From: CAVVXN01 sp963772585
GTDB lineage: Bacteria; Planctomycetota; PLA2; JAEUHO01
Direction: 5' to 3'
DNA: 64,000 nucleotides
Assembly: GCA_963772585.1 (NCBI GenBank)
Contig: CAVYXV010000008.1
Location: 620,001-684,000, forward strand
The notes under the pieces were generated by a model. The model was not told the origin of the DNA, searched no databases, and worked only from the letters and a program-made list of their open reading frames with translations. A program made the position numbers and the translations under genes. The first letter of the stretch is position 1; the number at the start of each line of letters is the position of its first letter. Positions 45,340 to 53,728 of this stretch are shown here, piece by piece.

Positions 45340-45359
45340 CGTGCCGCCACAGAGGCACG
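45340..45359. terminator. Possible terminator between DUF2294 and DUF502 genes
   Basis: CGTGCC at 45340-45345 and GGCACG at 45354-45359 form a 6-bp stem with an 8-nt loop, just after the DUF2294 stop and before the converging DUF502 stop. Short and without a T-run, so weak. Confidence 0.3.
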
Positions 45360-45443
45360 ACGACCGGGAACCACCGCGCGAGAGGACGCTCGAGGCGAGG
45401 GGGCCGCGGTTCGGGGGCCCGGGTCTGCGCTTGGGGCCCCCGC

Positions 45444-46034
45444 CTACCCGCTCTTCGGAGGGGCGCCCGCCGTGATCGCGAAGCGCAGCGCCTGCTCCAC
45501 GCCCATGTGCACCGGCGTGAGCGCGGAGCGCCGTACCAGCACGGTGTAGCCGCCGATGCCGTAGCTCATGGGGACGTAGACGGCGGCGCACGGATCCTCC
45601 TCACCCCCCGCGTCCAGCTCGGGCACCTCGGATCGCGTCACGAGCCCGAGCATGCGGACCGGCGGGTCGGCGAGCGTGATGAGCACCACGTGATCGATGT
45701 GGCTGGTCCCCTTCTTGGAGAAGAGCGAGAGCAGATCGCCGACGGAGCCGTAGATGGTCTTCACGAGCGGGATCCGGGCCATCAGGCGGTCGACGAACCG
45801 CTCGAACCTCCGCGCCACCACCGCGCGCATGACGAGCCCCACGCCGATGAGCAGCACGAAGCCCAGAACGAGTCCCGCGCCCGGCACGTACAGACTCTCG
45901 GGAAGGACCCGGCGCAGGAGCCCCCCCAGAAAGGCCTCGGCTCCGGACCCCAGCCACCAGAAGACGTAGAGGGTGAGGGCGACCGGCAGCACCGTCGCGA
46001 GACCGCTCAGAGCCAGCGTTCCGATGGTCCTCAT
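45444..46034 (-). CDS. DUF502 family membrane protein
   Basis: 196 aa. Two N-terminal membrane helices (LATVLPVALTLYVFWWLG, GAGLVLGFVLLIGVGLVM) are followed by the DUF502 core: RIPLVKTIYGSVGDLLSLFS, VVLITLADPPVRMLGLVTRS and AAVYVPMSYGIGGYTVLVRR. Inner-membrane protein of unknown function. ATG 46034 is chosen because GAGGAGG lies just upstream. It is downstream of the small lipoprotein gene on the same strand, 79 bp away. Confidence 0.88.
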   Translation of the reverse strand: MRTIGTLALSGLATVLPVALTLYVFWWLGSGAEAFLGGLLRRVLPESLYVPGAGLVLGFVLLIGVGLVMRAVVARRFERFVDRLMARIPLVKTIYGSVGDLLSLFSKKGTSHIDHVVLITLADPPVRMLGLVTRSEVPELDAGGEEDPCAAVYVPMSYGIGGYTVLVRRSALTPVHMGVEQALRFAITAGAPPKSG

Positions 46035-46113
46035 GGCGTCCTCCTCGCCCACCGCTCGGTGATCGAGGCCATTCTCGCGCGCGGGTCGGGGTGCCGAGCG
46101 GGCCCGGCGGCGT

Positions 46114-46497
46114 CTACGGATCGGAGGAGACTTCCCGCTTCACGGACTCGTAGGCTTGGACGAACGCCTCACGGGCCTGCTCCCACTTGTCGGCGCTGGC
46201 GGCCTTCAGTTCCGCGAGCTTCACCGAAACGTCGTCCCACTTCGAGTCGAGGGCCGTCGCTGCTTCCCCGCCGGCCGCCCGGGCCTTCGCCTTTGCGGCC
46301 TCGAAGCCCTTGGAAAGGTCATCCACGCTCTTCGAGAAGAAGCTCTCGGCGTCGCCGCGTTTTGCGACACTCCAGGTCTTCACGGCGTCCCAGGTCTCAC
46401 CGGCATGCATCTTGACGTTTCTCCACTCCTCGCTGTCGCCGCAGCGGGCGAGGGCCACGAGACCGAGGACGACGACGAACCAGCTAGCAAGACGCAT
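46114..46497 (-). CDS. Small helical lipoprotein, function unknown
   Basis: 127 aa. MRLASWFVVVLGLVALARCG is a lipoprotein-like signal (lipobox LARC). The mature part is a long amphipathic helix with repeated hydrophobic/Lys-Ala pattern (LSKGFEAAKAKARAAGGEAA, DDVSVKLAELKAASADKWEQ), apolipoprotein- or coiled-coil-like. ATG 46497 has ATGGAGGAG upstream. No family recognised. Possibly an envelope stress or membrane-tethering protein. Confidence 0.65.
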   Translation of the reverse strand: MRLASWFVVVLGLVALARCGDSEEWRNVKMHAGETWDAVKTWSVAKRGDAESFFSKSVDDLSKGFEAAKAKARAAGGEAATALDSKWDDVSVKLAELKAASADKWEQAREAFVQAYESVKREVSSDP

Positions 46498-46817
46498 GGG
46501 AATCTCCTCCATCGCGGGGTTCGCGAGAGACCGGCACTTCAACGGGCTCGACACACGCCCGCCGTCGGGGCCTGGGCGGGAACGAGTCTTGGAAAGGATG
46601 CTCGCATTCGCGTCGGATGGGGTCACGACGAGGAAGCGAATCCGCGGGCGTAGCCCACCTACGCCGAGGAATTCGCGACCGAGAAGGGGGGCACTGAGGG
46701 CGCGAATGCGAGTGGAGAGAGGACGAGAGTCATCGACGGACGAACCCTCGGGGTCGAGAGGCTTCGAAGGGCGCCGGCGACGGGAGCCCGCGCCCCCGCC
46801 GCCCGCGTCCGGACCGA
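46498..46817. other. 320-bp gap holding a long palindrome
   Basis: Between the helical lipoprotein start and the DUF2950 stop. It contains the 112-bp imperfect palindrome listed separately. The rest shows no gene or recognisable RNA. GAGAGAGGACGAGAG near 46711-46726 is purine-rich. It presumably includes the promoter of the lipoprotein gene. Confidence 0.5.
46601..46712. repeat. 112-bp imperfect palindrome with 12-bp perfect ends
   Basis: CTCGCATTCGCG at 46601-46612 is the exact reverse complement of CGCGAATGCGAG at 46701-46712. At the centre GGCGTAG-CCCAC-CTACGCC forms a perfect 7-bp hairpin, flanked by GCGAATCC and GGAATTCGC arms that pair with few mismatches. The whole can fold into one long stem. 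It may be a small palindromic element or a structured transcript. It does not resemble the 243-bp repeat family. Confidence 0.5.
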
Positions 46818-47990
46818 CTACGGCCGCTTCGGACAGCGCGCCGGCGACGAGGAGGGGGGGACCACCGACTCGGAGGTCGGACCGGCCTGCGCCGGCACGT
46901 CGGAGGCCTCGGCGCCGATCGAGTCGTCGTCTTCCTCCGCCAAGGCGGCGGCCGCGTCGCGCAGCGTATCGTCCTCGACCTCGCGCCACGACGGGTCGGG
47001 GTCGAAGGTCAGGATGGTCGCGGCGACCTTCAGCGTCTCGGGCCCGAGGTCCTTCTCGTAGACCTTGCCCTGGTTGCTGACGAGGAACGACATGACCCCC
47101 GTCTTGCGGTGCTCCGCGGGAACGGCGAGCAGCGCGAAGCCTGCGATCATGCGGCCATTGATGACGTACGAGTACGAACCACCCGGCGCGTCCGGGCCCT
47201 GGGCCGTGAGGATCCGCCAGTAGTAGCCGCCATGGGGCGCGCGCGGGGCGTTCTCGGTCTCCAGTGCCTGCAGCAGGGGCGTCAGGCCCGGGCCGGCGGG
47301 GCTGGGATCCTGGGCTGCATCGGAGTCCCAGTACAGGCCGTCCTTCGCGCCCGGCGTGCTGACGAGCCGCTGCGCGTACTCCTTCACGCTGTCGCCGTTG
47401 CGGTCCTCCGACGCGTACTGGACCTGGGCGTCCGCATAGGCGAGGCAGATGCACACGGCGTCCATCTCGTTCTCGCCGATTCGCCGCGCCAGCAACTCTC
47501 GGCGACCGGCTTCGGCGTCGATGTTCCACTTGCCGGCCTTCGAGACCAGGGACAGAGGGAGCGGGTACTGTGTGGGCCCGACGACCAGCAGCACGCGCCC
47601 GTCGGTCTGCTTCTCGAGGGACAGCTTCTCCTTGGCGGCCGCCGCCAGCGCGGTGCGATGCAGGTGCACGACCGGGTCCTTGCCGTCCTGCACGAGGTCG
47701 TCGTTGCCGGGGCCCAACAGGGCCTCCAGCGCCGCGTCGTCGTTCTTCTCGTAGGCATCGCACAAGGCCTTGGCCGCCGCCTCGGGCGTGTCGAAGGTCT
47801 GCCCGATGGAGGAGGGATGGGCGAGGGGGGCGAGAGGCCCCTGAGCCGCCGGCTCGGCCGGCGGCTCCTCGGCCGTGGCCGGGGAGCAGAAGCAGATCGC
47901 GGCGAGCAGGGCGAGCGCGACCAGCGCGACCCGTGGAGCGGAGCGACCAGCACGGGTCGCGGCGCCGGTGAAGCAGAAGAAGGGGGACAT
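46818..47990 (-). CDS. DUF2950 family secreted protein
   Basis: 390 aa, ATG 47990 with GGAGG upstream. A signal peptide (APRVALVALALLAAICFCSP) is followed by the DUF2950 core: QTFDTPEAAAKALCDAYEKN, RELLARRIGENEMDAVCICL, YADAQVQYASEDRNGDSVKE, GYYWRILTAQGPDAPGGSYS, and FLVSNQGKVYEKDLG near the end. It exits into a Pro/Ser-rich tail. Function unknown. It lies immediately downstream of the DUF3300 gene; as far as I recall these two families often neighbour each other, suggesting a shared envelope role. Confidence 0.88.
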   Translation of the reverse strand: MSPFFCFTGAATRAGRSAPRVALVALALLAAICFCSPATAEEPPAEPAAQGPLAPLAHPSSIGQTFDTPEAAAKALCDAYEKNDDAALEALLGPGNDDLVQDGKDPVVHLHRTALAAAAKEKLSLEKQTDGRVLLVVGPTQYPLPLSLVSKAGKWNIDAEAGRRELLARRIGENEMDAVCICLAYADAQVQYASEDRNGDSVKEYAQRLVSTPGAKDGLYWDSDAAQDPSPAGPGLTPLLQALETENAPRAPHGGYYWRILTAQGPDAPGGSYSYVINGRMIAGFALLAVPAEHRKTGVMSFLVSNQGKVYEKDLGPETLKVAATILTFDPDPSWREVEDDTLRDAAAALAEEDDDSIGAEASDVPAQAGPTSESVVPPSSSPARCPKRP

Positions 47991-48040
47991 CGGATACCTC
48001 CGAGGGGCTGATGGGTATGGAGGACGCAGGGACGGGTCGT

Positions 48041-49354
48041 TCAGGATGCGGCCAGGACCCGGTGACCGCGCCGGTCGTGAGCGCGCACGCGCCGTCCGTC
48101 CGGAACTACCGGCTCGACAGCGCGACGCGGCGGAAACGACCGGATCTGGGGCTGGCGGACGCGCGGCGTGGGCTGCTGCGTCGGGGCCGTCCGTTGCTGG
48201 CGAGAGGCGGGTGTCACCCTCGGGGTCTCGCCCGACCCGTGTTCGAGGCTCTGGTTGCCGCGGCGGCTCCATCGCAGCACAGGGGCGCGCTGGATGACGC
48301 GGGGCGTCGGCCGGAGTGGGATCGGGGGGATGGCGCGCCGAACGGGCCTCGGCGACGTCCGAACGGGCGTCGGCTGCCGGGTGCGCGGGGTCGTCCGCGT
48401 GGGCGTGCTGCGCGACCAGCGGGTGATCGGGGCCGCCGGCGCTGTGGGCTGCCTCAGCGCGGGCGTCCGGAGCCGCGAGGACGTCCTCGACCTCGGGAGC
48501 GCCACGTTCACCCGAAGGGTGGTCGTTCCGCTCGTCCTGGCGCGCGGGGCGGTGAGGCGTGTGCCCCAACCGGAGGTCCTCCAGCCTGCGCGCGTCCAGG
48601 GCTGGTTGCTGTGGCGAGAGGCACTCCAGCGGGCCGGCCGGCCCACGCGCCAGTCCACCGCGGGACTCCGCCAGCGTCCCCACCACCACGGCTCACCGTA
48701 GTCGTAGATCCCTGTGCCCCAGAAGATGTGGTAGCGGCCCCAGTAACCCTGCGTCCCGAACGAGAATGAGAACCACCTCAGGTAGAAGGGGCGCCCGGGC
48801 ACCCAGGAATCGAGCGCCCAAGGGTCGTAGACGGGCACGTAGACGACCCGCGGGGAGAGGGTGTAGATGACGATCTGCGGCCCGGACTGGACGAGGATGT
48901 GCTCGTTGGAGCTCAGGACGCCGGCGGCCTGCGCCCTCGCGCGGTAGCGCTGGATCGCAGCGAGCACGTCGCCCTGCTGCATCGCCACCGCGAACCCGAT
49001 CCGTTCCACCCAGAGGGGGTTGTCCCCCATCCACTGGAGGACGTCCGGAAACTGCAGCAGGGCCACGAGGCCCACGTCCCACGTGGCGCCCTCCGGCGCG
49101 CCCTGGACGTCTCCACCCCGCGACGCGACGAACCGGGCTGCCGCCGCGACGTCGTCCGGGGCGACGGTAGCCGGGAGCAGGGAGTCGAGGACGACATCGG
49201 GGTAGAGCGCGACGGGAGCGACGAGTTCGTCGATTTGAGCCGCGGTGAGCGCCGGCGGGAAGAACACGTCGTCCGGCTCAGCGACGGCCGTCGCCGCGCC
49301 GAGAGCCACAAGAGCCAGTGAGGTGAACAGGAAAATCCGGACAGTGACGCGCAT
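48041..49354 (-). CDS. DUF3300 family secreted protein
   Basis: 437 aa with signal peptide (IFLFTSLALVALGAATAVA). DUF3300 core: LTAAQIDELVAPVALYPDVV, LDSLLPATVAPDDVAAAARF, QFPDVLQWMGDNPLWVERIG, FAVAMQQGDVLAAIQRYRAR, and YVPVYDPWALDSWVPG. It is followed by a Trp/Tyr-rich segment (WGRYHIFWGTGIYDYGEPWW) and a long Arg/Thr/Pro-rich, probably disordered tail from about residue 250. Function unknown. It precedes the DUF2950 gene by 50 bp, likely as one operon. Confidence 0.85.
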   Translation of the reverse strand: MRVTVRIFLFTSLALVALGAATAVAEPDDVFFPPALTAAQIDELVAPVALYPDVVLDSLLPATVAPDDVAAAARFVASRGGDVQGAPEGATWDVGLVALLQFPDVLQWMGDNPLWVERIGFAVAMQQGDVLAAIQRYRARAQAAGVLSSNEHILVQSGPQIVIYTLSPRVVYVPVYDPWALDSWVPGRPFYLRWFSFSFGTQGYWGRYHIFWGTGIYDYGEPWWWGRWRSPAVDWRVGRPARWSASRHSNQPWTRAGWRTSGWGTRLTAPRARTSGTTTLRVNVALPRSRTSSRLRTPALRQPTAPAAPITRWSRSTPTRTTPRTRQPTPVRTSPRPVRRAIPPIPLRPTPRVIQRAPVLRWSRRGNQSLEHGSGETPRVTPASRQQRTAPTQQPTPRVRQPQIRSFPPRRAVEPVVPDGRRVRAHDRRGHRVLAAS

Positions 49355-49463
49355 GGCGGGCTCCAGGACGAACCGAGACAGCTACCTCTTGGATGCCGCC
49401 GCTGGCCCGGTCGTCGGGCCATTCCTCCGAGCGATCACGAAGGAGGAGACGATCTACGACACG

Positions 49464-49498
49464 AGCCGCGCCCCGGGGCGATCCCCTGGGGCGCGGCT
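49464..49498 (-). terminator. Strong hairpin terminator downstream of the YTV-like gene
   Basis: AGCCGCGCCCC (49464-49474) pairs perfectly with GGGGCGCGGCT (49488-49498); the loop can itself pair GGGG with CCCC. It starts 36 nt after the stop of the 348-aa gene on the minus strand. No T-run follows on either side, but the stem is very stable. Confidence 0.6.
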
Positions 49499-49533
49499 GC
49501 CGTGACATCCTGCATCCATTCCCGCGCGAGGGG

Positions 49534-50580
49534 CTAGCGGACGGCCGCCTCGGCCAGCGCGGCGTCGTACTCGATCGAGGAAAGGACTTCCGTCGTTCCG
49601 GGAAGGGGCTTCACCTGCTCCACCGGCGCGCCGGTTGCCACCGTCACACGACGTGCGGGGATCACGATGCGCTCGGTGACCACGTCGGTGCGCGCCGGCC
49701 GAAGGACCTTCTCCTCATTGGTGTAGCCCGTGCAGCGACGCTCGGTGCGCACACCCGTCTGGACCACATCGGTTCGATTGCGCAGGAATACCTGCTTGGT
49801 GCTCCAGCCGGCATGGTAGCGCTCCTGGCGCGTGCCGCACTCGTACTGCTCGGTCGTGTAGCCGGCGAGACGCTGACGCGTCTCCGTGCCGTCCTGATAC
49901 CGCTCGCAGCGCGTCCCGCATTGTACCTGCTCGTCGTCGTAGCCGGCGAGCCGACGCTCGGTCCGTGTGCCGCTCTGGTAGGTTTCCGTGCGACAGCCGC
50001 AGACCACGGTGCGGTACTCACCCGTGCACGGGTCGCAGATCTCCTTCGTGACATTCACCGTGCGGCGGGCGTAGCACGGGACATCGACGTCCTCGTACCG
50101 AGGGACCCTTCGGGAGACGTACGTGGGCACCTGGCGCGTGCGGTAGATGGGCACCTCGACGCCGACGTAGCGCGCCACGCGTCGCTGGGCGTAGACCGGG
50201 ACGGGACGCGTCTCGTAGACCGGTACCTGGACGTCGCGGTACTCGGGGGTGCACTTCGTCTCGTAGACCGGGATCTCCACGTTTTCGTAGCGGGGAACGC
50301 GGACCTGACAGGTCACCCGAGGACACTCCACCGTGCGCGTACGGACCTCGCAGCGAGCAGGGATGGTCTGGCAGACGCAAGGGGCGGCTACCGGAGCCTC
50401 GGCGACGACACACGGGGCCGGCGCCGGTGCGCACACCGGCGCGCAGGGAGCAGGCGTGCAGGGAGCGGGCGGGCAGGCACCCCGCTCCCAAGGCCACCTC
50501 AAGCCCCCGGCCTCCGCCGGCGCGGCGAGTGCGAGCATGCAAGCGCAGAGCGCGGCCAGGATGAGAAGGGTTCGTTGCAT
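49534..50580 (-). CDS. Cys/Pro-rich secreted protein with tandem VPVYE-type (YTV-like) repeats
   Basis: 348 aa. A signal peptide (TLLILAALCACMLALAAPAEA) is followed by a Cys-Pro-Ala segment (CPPAPCTPAPCAPVC). About six short tandem units follow: VPRYENVEIPVYETK, VQVPVYETRPVPVY, VARYVGVEVPIYRTRQVPTY, VPRYEDVDVPCY. A second type of unit comes next (TERRLAGYDDEQVQCGTRCE, TRQRLAGYTTEQYECGTRQE). This pattern recalls the YTV-motif proteins of Planctomycetota. The many cysteines suggest a cross-linked surface or cell-wall protein. ATG 50580 gives the clean signal peptide. Function unknown. Confidence 0.75.
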   Translation of the reverse strand: MQRTLLILAALCACMLALAAPAEAGGLRWPWERGACPPAPCTPAPCAPVCAPAPAPCVVAEAPVAAPCVCQTIPARCEVRTRTVECPRVTCQVRVPRYENVEIPVYETKCTPEYRDVQVPVYETRPVPVYAQRRVARYVGVEVPIYRTRQVPTYVSRRVPRYEDVDVPCYARRTVNVTKEICDPCTGEYRTVVCGCRTETYQSGTRTERRLAGYDDEQVQCGTRCERYQDGTETRQRLAGYTTEQYECGTRQERYHAGWSTKQVFLRNRTDVVQTGVRTERRCTGYTNEEKVLRPARTDVVTERIVIPARRVTVATGAPVEQVKPLPGTTEVLSSIEYDAALAEAAVR

Positions 50581-50988
50581 GATACGGTTCTCCACGAGCC
50601 GCCGGGGAGCCGTGGGACACGCTGTGTTCGACAGCGCGTGAGTCCACGAGCCAACCGCCGAGGGGTGTGCTCTTTGGATGCCACACCCGCGAAGGAAGCT
50701 GCCCTATTCCGGGGCGGATTCCGTCCCGAAGGCCGTCGATGGTACGCCTTGGCGCTCGCGGGACGCGCCCCCCTCCGTGCGTCCGGTTCCAGCTCTCGAC
50801 GCCCGGGACAAACGGACCGACGCACGGAAGCGTGAGTACCCCGCAACCGACCGGCTTGCGCGGCGACTAACCCGGCCCCTGTGCGATTCCGCCCGCCACC
50901 GCACGCTCCGTGGCATCCAAGAGACAGGCTGTGCGAGAAACATGGCATCGCGCCCCCCGCACGCATGCACCCTCCCAGAGGAGTTCCC
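50581..50988. other. 408-bp gap, divergent regulatory region
   Basis: It separates the start of the YTV-like gene (minus strand) from the start of the 96-aa gene (plus strand) and so should hold both promoters. I found no clear -35/-10 pair, no RNA gene and no copy of the dispersed repeat. TTGCGCGGCGACTAACC around 50856-50872 is a weak promoter-like stretch. Confidence 0.4.
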
Positions 50989-51279
50989 ATGACGATCACG
51001 CCCATCCAACCCGACAGCACGTCCGGCTCCCAGGCCGGCAAGGGGGCCACCCCGTTGGTCCCGACGAGCGCACGCGACGAGGATGCCCACACCGTCCGCT
51101 ACGGCCTCGCGGTCATGACGCCGACGCACTCCCTGTACCCAGCCCCGGGCGAGACGCTGCGCCTGTTGGCCAAGATCGAGGAACACGAACGCAAGGCGAG
51201 CACGGCCCCGGAGGCAGAAGGCCCCCCAGGCTCGAACCCAGCGTCCGACAGCCCGATCCACGACCCGATGGCGCTCTAG
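50989..51279 (+). CDS. Small protein, function unknown
   Basis: 96 aa. ATG 50989 is preceded by an excellent GAGGAG site at 6-nt spacing, which decides the start. It is hydrophilic, Pro/Ser/Thr-rich at both ends, with a central stretch DAHTVRYGLAVMTPTHSLYP and a short helix TLRLLAKIEEHERKA. No signal, membrane segment or known motif. The good ribosome site and ordered central segment favour a real gene. Confidence 0.5.
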   Translation: MTITPIQPDSTSGSQAGKGATPLVPTSARDEDAHTVRYGLAVMTPTHSLYPAPGETLRLLAKIEEHERKASTAPEAEGPPGSNPASDSPIHDPMAL

Positions 51280-51407
51280 CGGGCCGTGCCGGAAGCTCCC
51301 ATCCAGGAGGCCGTGCGGCACGCCGGCCAGGGGGCGATCGGCCCCCTTCGTCCTCCTTGCGTACGGTGCTACGCGGCGTCGTCCTCACGGGGCCTGCTCC
51401 CCATCCA

Positions 51408-51534
51408 ACGCGCCGACCGGAGGCGAACGCCGCTGAGGGACACCCTCAGGGGGGCCCCACGGGCGTCTTCCCTTGCACACGAACTTGCGACTCGCGACAC
51501 CAGCCTGCACTACCCGCGAAGCGCGCGACGTGAC
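51408..51534 (+). repeat. Dispersed repeat fragment upstream of the N-ATPase operon
   Basis: 51408-51504 is the 97-bp module shared with 29970-30066 (about 85% identity). It is followed directly at 51503-51534 by the left end of the 243-bp element, GCCTGCACTACCCGCGAAGC, nearly identical to 8759-8778. It is thus a mosaic of two members of the repeat family. The remainder of the 606-bp gap 51280-51885 shows no gene; the N-ATPase promoter should lie between 51535 and 51885. Confidence 0.65.
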
Positions 51535-51885
51535 ATTGGGCCGTCGCCACGCCTGGAGGACATGGGTAGGATGGCGACGTGCTCCGCGAGCGCCGCCATC
51601 GACCGCAAGCCCACGCAGCAGCAATTGCTCGAACCTGCACACATGGACGCTCGGAGAGGACCGATGTCGGTCCCGCTTCAGGCGTGGTGAGCGCGCTTCG
51701 AAGCGTGGGGGGCACGAGCCAACCGCATGCACCCCGCGCCCGTCGATCACACGCTCTCCATCGAGAAGCACACCGGGGACCTGCCGGAGACCGGCCCGTC
51801 GAAACGGGGTAATCCCAAGTGCATGCGCAAGAGGTCGCGGTCTCCGCGAGGATCCGAAGCCCCAGAACCCACGAGGAGCCCCCGC

Positions 51886-53349
51886 ATGCGCAACGCGACT
51901 AGCCCATCGAACGTTGGCGCGGTGGTCTCGGTGCGTGGCGGTGTCGTCGACGTGCGCTTCGACGCGGAGTTGCCCCCCGTCTACTCCCTCCTGAGCGCGA
52001 GCGAGGGGAAGATTGCCATCGAGGTCCTTTCGCAACTCGACGCTCATCACGTGCGGGGCATCGCGCTGACGCCCACCCAAGGCCTGTCCCGCGGCAACGC
52101 GGTCGAAGACACGGGCGGCCCGCTGAAGGCGCCGGTCGGCAAGGGAACTCTCTCGCGGATGTTCGACGTCCTCGGCAACGCCATCGACCGCCGAGAACCG
52201 CCGGTGGATGTGCAAATGCGGACCGTCCATCGCGACCCGCCTGCGCTGGCACGACGTTCCACCAAGTCCGAGGTCTTCGAAACCGGCATCAAGGTCATCG
52301 ATGTGCTCGTGCCGCTCGAACGCGGCGGCAAGGCGGGCCTGTTCGGTGGAGCCGGGGTGGGCAAGACGGTGCTGCTCACCGAGATGATCCACAACATGAT
52401 CGGCCACCACGAGGGCGTGAGCATCTTTTGCGGTATCGGCGAACGTTGCCGCGAGGGAGAGGAGCTCTACCGCGAGATGAAGGCGGCCGGCGTCCTGCCC
52501 AACATGGTGATGGTGTTCGGGCAGATGAACGAGCCTCCGGGCAGCCGATTTCGCGTCGGGCACGCAGCACTGACGATGGCGGAGTACTTTCGCGACGATG
52601 AGCACCGCGATGTCCTGCTCCTGATCGACAACATCTTCCGGTTCATCCAGGCCGGCATGGAGGTATCCGGCTTGATGGGACAGATGCCGTCGCGTCTGGG
52701 CTACCAGCCGACCATGGGCACCGAGTTGTCCCGCCTGGAGGAGCGGATCGCCAACACGGATACCGGAGCGATCACGTCCATCCAGGCGGTGTACGTGCCG
52801 GCGGACGATCTGACCGACCCGGCGGCGGTGCACACGTTTTCCCACCTCTCGGCATCCATCGCGCTCTCGCGCAAGCGGGCGAGCCAAGGCCTGTACCCGG
52901 CCATCGACCCGCTACAGTCCAGCTCCAAGATGGCGTCCCCAGGCATCGTGGGCGAACGTCACTATCTGTTGGCCCAGGAGATCCGGCGAACGCTCGCGCA
53001 GTACGAGGACCTCAAGGACATCATTGCCATGCTCGGCTTGGAGCAACTGTCTCCCCAGGACCGCGGCGTCGTCGCTCGCGCCCGACGGTTGGAGCGCTTC
53101 CTCACGCAGCCGTTCTTCGCGACGGAGCCCTTCAGCGGAATCAAGGGGACGATCGTCAGCCTGTCGGACTCGCTCGACGGCTGCGAGCGTATTCTCCGCG
53201 ATGAGTTCAAGGACTACCCCGAGAGCGCACTCTACATGATCGGGGCCATCGAGGAGGCGAAGCACAAAGCCACCCGGCCCGTCGCGGCGCGTCCCCCGAG
53301 GCCCCATCCGGAGGTCCGCGATGCCGCCGCCGACACTCATGCACCTTGA
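51886..53349 (+). CDS. atpD: N-ATPase beta subunit (catalytic)
   Basis: 487 aa. Catalytic nucleotide-binding subunit of the soluble head. N-terminal barrel GAVVSVRGGVVDVRFDAELP; Walker A GGAGVGKT (154-161) in GLFGGAGVGKTVLLTEMIHN; catalytic GERxREG as GIGERCREGEELY; DVLLLIDNIFRFIQAG (Walker B); and SALSR-like SHLSASIALSRKRAS. Start ATG 51886 follows GAGGAG. First gene of the order atpDCQRBEFAG, which is diagnostic of the N-type (horizontally spread) ATPases; ordinary F-ATPase operons end, not start, with beta and epsilon. It overlaps atpC by 29 bp. Confidence 0.96.
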   Translation: MRNATSPSNVGAVVSVRGGVVDVRFDAELPPVYSLLSASEGKIAIEVLSQLDAHHVRGIALTPTQGLSRGNAVEDTGGPLKAPVGKGTLSRMFDVLGNAIDRREPPVDVQMRTVHRDPPALARRSTKSEVFETGIKVIDVLVPLERGGKAGLFGGAGVGKTVLLTEMIHNMIGHHEGVSIFCGIGERCREGEELYREMKAAGVLPNMVMVFGQMNEPPGSRFRVGHAALTMAEYFRDDEHRDVLLLIDNIFRFIQAGMEVSGLMGQMPSRLGYQPTMGTELSRLEERIANTDTGAITSIQAVYVPADDLTDPAAVHTFSHLSASIALSRKRASQGLYPAIDPLQSSSKMASPGIVGERHYLLAQEIRRTLAQYEDLKDIIAMLGLEQLSPQDRGVVARARRLERFLTQPFFATEPFSGIKGTIVSLSDSLDGCERILRDEFKDYPESALYMIGAIEEAKHKATRPVAARPPRPHPEVRDAAADTHAP

Positions 53350-53728
53350 ACTGCTGCTCCCGTTTCGGATTTTCGCGGATGAGACCCGGGTGTCGCGCAT
53401 CGTCGCGGAGACCCAGCAGGGCTCGTTTGGAATTCTGCCGCACCGACTCGACTGCGTCGCGGCTCTCGTACCGGGGATCCTGATCTACGAGACCGAGTCA
53501 GCGGGTGAGGTCTACGTAGCCGTCGATGGAGGCGTCCTGCTCAAGAGCAATCTGGAGGTGCTCGTCTCCGTGCGCAACGCCATCGGCGGAACGGATCTCG
53601 GCCGACTGCGCGAAGCGGTGGAGCGGGAGTTCCTGACCCTGAGCGAGCGTGACGAGAACATCCACTCGGTGCTCGCTAGAATGGAGAGCGGTTTCATCAG
53701 CCGCCTCGCGGAGTTCCAGCGTGAGTGA
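53321..53728 (+). CDS. atpC: N-ATPase epsilon subunit
   Basis: 135 aa. Central-stalk subunit. The beta-sandwich starts MHLELLLPFRIFADETRVSR, with GSFGILPHRLDCVAALVPGI and VAVDGGVLLKSNLEVLVSVR. A short C-terminal helix RLREAVEREFLTLSERDENI replaces the long two-helix hairpin of regulatory epsilon. ATG 53321 is supported by GGAGG 7 nt upstream, although the conserved part begins at the second Met (53339). The start lies inside atpD, and the stop overlaps the atpQ start. Confidence 0.93.
   Translation: MPPPTLMHLELLLPFRIFADETRVSRIVAETQQGSFGILPHRLDCVAALVPGILIYETESAGEVYVAVDGGVLLKSNLEVLVSVRNAIGGTDLGRLREAVEREFLTLSERDENIHSVLARMESGFISRLAEFQRE

Noticed and set aside
51727..51885. Longer AtpD starting at 51727
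   Set aside because: The extra 53 residues are not conserved and lack a ribosome site; ATG 51886 has GAGGAG at the right distance and matches the family start.
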